A stretch of 64,000 bases of DNA from NCBI RefSeq assembly GCF_947496775.1, contig NZ_CANMDU010000008.1, forward strand, positions 124,001 through 188,000, given 5' to 3'. Positions 61,946 through 64,000 of the stretch are shown here, piece by piece (positions within the stretch are counted from its first letter, which is position 1; every line of letters begins with the position of its first letter). This DNA comes from an uncultured Maribacter sp. GTDB lineage: Bacteria; Bacteroidota; Bacteroidia; Flavobacteriales; Flavobacteriaceae. A model generated the notes under the pieces. That model saw nothing but the letters and a program-made list of their open reading frames with translations. It was not told where the DNA came from and searched no databases. Position numbers and translations under genes: made by a program.

Positions 61946-64000
61946 CTACCCAATTATTTCTTTAGGTGCCATATTATCAATAAAAGGCTGTTTGTATATT
62001 CTATTTCCAGTAGCTTTAGTAATGGCTATAGAAACCGCTGCTCCAGCTGGTGGCAATGTTGGTTCCCCTAATCCTGTAGGTGATAGATCATTCTTTACAA
62101 AATAAGTATCCACTTTAGGTGCTTCATTCATACGAATAAGGCGATAAGCTCCATAATTATTTCTATCTGGCTCCCCTTCCTTAAAACTAAAATCGCCGTA
62201 CATTGCATGTCCAACACCATCTACAACACCACCTTCAATTTGATTTATTGCGCCAAGAGGATTCACTACAATACCACAATCAACAGCAACAGTAACTCTT
62301 TTAACAACTGGCTGGTTATTTTCCATAACCACATCTGCTACTTCTGCCACATGCGTATTATGACAATAGTATGAACAAAAACCTTGATAAACACCTTCTT
62401 TTGGGGTTCTATAGCCCGATTTCTCTACTGCCAAATTTATTACTCCCTCTAAACGTTCTGGAGAATATTTAATTTTCTCATCTTTAGTGCCTTTTACTTT
62501 TTGCAATAAATCCAAACGCATTTGAACAGGGTCTTTTTCTAACACTTCCGCCAGTTCATCTAAAAAACTTTGTTCTGCATAAGATAAAAAGTTGGTATAT
62601 GGTGCACGCCAAGCTCCTGTGGTAATATTACTTTTTAAACTAGCAACATCAACTTGGTAATTTTCAATGGCTCCAGCAGGGAAAAAGTTGGGAATTAAAC
62701 CGTACATATTACCATTTACTGCAGCTTCTTTAAGTTGATATCCTGTTATTTCTCCGTTCTTTATACTTGCCTTAATACGATATTTAATTGCCGGACGGTA
62801 GACTCCTGTTGTCATGTCATCCTCTCTAGAAGAAATCATCTTAACTGGTTTCCTTATAACATCAGAAATTTCGGCCACTTCCATAGCAAAATCTCCATAT
62901 AACCTTCTTCCAAAACCGCCACCCATACGGGTCATCTCTACGCTAATATCTTCTAATTTTCTATCTAATAAAGTAGAAACCGATGTCGCTAATGCTTCAG
63001 GAGTTTGGATAGGCCCTACCAATCTTACTTTATCCTCATTTACACTTGCAAAGAAATTCATAGGCTCCATACAATTATGAGGTAAAAAAGGAGATTCATA
63101 AGTCTTCTCTACTATTTTATCCGCTTGAGCAAAAGCTTTTTTTACATCTCCATCGGAACGCATAGTTTTAAATTTCTTCCCATCTAATAAACTTAATAAT
63201 TCCTTATTATGATTTTCGGAATTCTCTAAAGGGGTATCTATTTTCCAAACCGCTTTTATTGCTTTTTTCCCTTTCATTGCTGCCCAAGTAGAGCTTGCTA
63301 TTACAACTACTTTATCACTACTACATAGTTTTACGGACCATGCAGGGTCTTCACTATTTAACAATTTTCTAGCTTTTTCACCAATAGTAATAACGTCTAA
63401 TACTCCTTGTATTTTTTTTGCCTCAGTAGCATCAAAAGACTCTAATATTTGCCCAAAAGCAGGTGGTCTTAATACAGAAGCATAAACCATTCCATCTTCC
63501 TTATAATCTAATCCAAAAAGTGGCTGTCCTGTCACTATTTTATCAATATCTACATTTGTAGCATCTGTGCCTATAATAGTGAAATCTTTTGGTTCTTTAA
63601 GTTCTATATTTTCAGGAACTTCAAGTAAAGCTGCTTCTTTCACAACATCTCCGTACCCTAGTGTTTCTCCAGCTGCATTTGTAATTACACCATCTTTAGC
63701 CGTACATTCCTTAGCATCTACATTCCAACGCGCTGCTGCTGCATTTACCAACATTTGCCTTGCTGTAGCTCCTGTTTGTCTTAATGCTTCCCAACCAAAA
63801 CGAATAGATTGACTACCACCCGCTACTTGTCTTGTGTAATTTTCAGTATCCAACCCCCCCTGCTCTACAACTACATTTTTCCATTCTACGTTAAGTTCCT
63901 CAGCTATTAGCATAGGCATTGAAGTCTTTACCCCTTGCCCTATTTCTGGGTTTGGAGAAAAAATGGTTACCATGCCATTCTCTGCAATTTTTATAAATGC
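61946..64000 (-). CDS. Xanthine-dehydrogenase-family molybdopterin-binding subunit, IorB-like (5' end outside window)
   Basis: Residues in the window: 684. The frame is open past base 64000, and AFIKIAENG before the first internal ATG (63973) is family sequence, so that ATG is not the start. Motifs are SPNPEIGQGVKTSMPMLIAEEL, GGSQSIRFGWEALR, GGGFGRRLYGDFAMEVAE for cofactor binding, SYAEQSFLDELAE, and GLGEPTLPPAGAAV with the catalytic Glu. The family (isoquinoline 1-oxidoreductase beta subunit and aldehyde dehydrogenase types) hydroxylates heteroaromatics or oxidises aldehydes with small Fe-S and often cytochrome subunits. mobA and a moeB-like gene follow on the same strand and supply the cofactor. 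Substrate unknown. Confidence 0.92.
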   Translation of the reverse strand, partial: AFIKIAENGMVTIFSPNPEIGQGVKTSMPMLIAEELNVEWKNVVVEQGGLDTENYTRQVAGGSQSIRFGWEALRQTGATARQMLVNAAAARWNVDAKECTAKDGVITNAAGETLGYGDVVKEAALLEVPENIELKEPKDFTIIGTDATNVDIDKIVTGQPLFGLDYKEDGMVYASVLRPPAFGQILESFDATEAKKIQGVLDVITIGEKARKLLNSEDPAWSVKLCSSDKVVVIASSTWAAMKGKKAIKAVWKIDTPLENSENHNKELLSLLDGKKFKTMRSDGDVKKAFAQADKIVEKTYESPFLPHNCMEPMNFFASVNEDKVRLVGPIQTPEALATSVSTLLDRKLEDISVEMTRMGGGFGRRLYGDFAMEVAEISDVIRKPVKMISSREDDMTTGVYRPAIKYRIKASIKNGEITGYQLKEAAVNGNMYGLIPNFFPAGAIENYQVDVASLKSNITTGAWRAPYTNFLSYAEQSFLDELAEVLEKDPVQMRLDLLQKVKGTKDEKIKYSPERLEGVINLAVEKSGYRTPKEGVYQGFCSYYCHNTHVAEVADVVMENNQPVVKRVTVAVDCGIVVNPLGAINQIEGGVVDGVGHAMYGDFSFKEGEPDRNNYGAYRLIRMNEAPKVDTYFVKNDLSPTGLGEPTLPPAGAAVSIAITKATGNRIYKQPFIDNMAPKEIIG

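Overview
The window comes from an AT-rich chromosome of a marine-type Flavobacteriaceae (Bacteroidota). The evidence is a type IX secretion (T9SS) type B sorting domain, SprB-like repeats, a GldI homologue, DUF5683, DUF6122 and DUF3810 proteins, the parA-parB-DUF5683-dapB-lepB-wbqC gene order, lipoprotein signals with short lipoboxes, almost no Shine-Dalgarno sequences, and several -7 boxes of the Bacteroidota form TAnnTTTG. I see no tRNA, rRNA, CRISPR array, prophage or complete insertion sequence. Coding density is high: no gene-free stretch exceeds about 215 bases.

Layout. 1-8.5 kb: one giant secreted repeat protein (minus strand, last residues off the left edge). 8.7-10.2 kb: a PQQ-type sugar dehydrogenase and a cytochrome c. 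10.2-19.5 kb: a peptidoglycan-recycling region with murQ and a DeoR-type regulator, divergent from a NagB/PIG-L fusion, a DigH-like GHL10 lipoprotein, an AmpG-like permease, a NagZ-like GH3 enzyme and anmK. 19.5-31 kb: an acetate/short-chain acid module. It holds an orphan IS1-type zinc-ribbon/HTH protein flanked by copies of a 16-bp motif, a porin-like protein, a DUF4212 subunit with a sodium:solute symporter, a CrbS-like transporter/histidine-kinase fusion, a receiver-only regulator, and two acyl-CoA synthetases (prpE-like and acs). 31-45 kb: an MFS pump, udk, divIC-like, parAB, DUF5683, dapB, lepB, wbqC-like and DUF6122; then on the minus strand an EEP-family enzyme, two adjacent rhomboid proteases, mutL, a small membrane protein, ribH and a TPR protein. 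45-54.5 kb: recF with a DciA-like gene, ndk, a PhoD-like phosphatase, nrnA, gldI, a cyclophilin-FKBP fusion lipoprotein, pepD and a DUF3810 metallopeptidase candidate. 54.5-64 kb: two amidohydrolase-family proteins, a NUMOD4/HNH-like protein, a small exported protein, and molybdenum-cofactor genes (moeB-like, mobA) with a large molybdopterin hydroxylase subunit cut by the right edge.

How they work together. The recycling region encodes import of anhydro-muropeptides, removal of GlcNAc, phosphorylation of anhMurNAc, ether cleavage to GlcNAc-6P and deamination of GlcN-6P. Deacetylation of GlcNAc-6P has no separate nagA here, and the PIG-L domain fused to NagB is a candidate for that step. The acetate module joins uptake, sensing and activation to CoA esters, but its response regulator has no DNA-binding domain. 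The only DNA-binding protein in the module is the IS1-like zinc-ribbon/HTH protein, which is bracketed by the 16-bp motif. I consider this arrangement the most interesting candidate for an undescribed regulatory system in the window.
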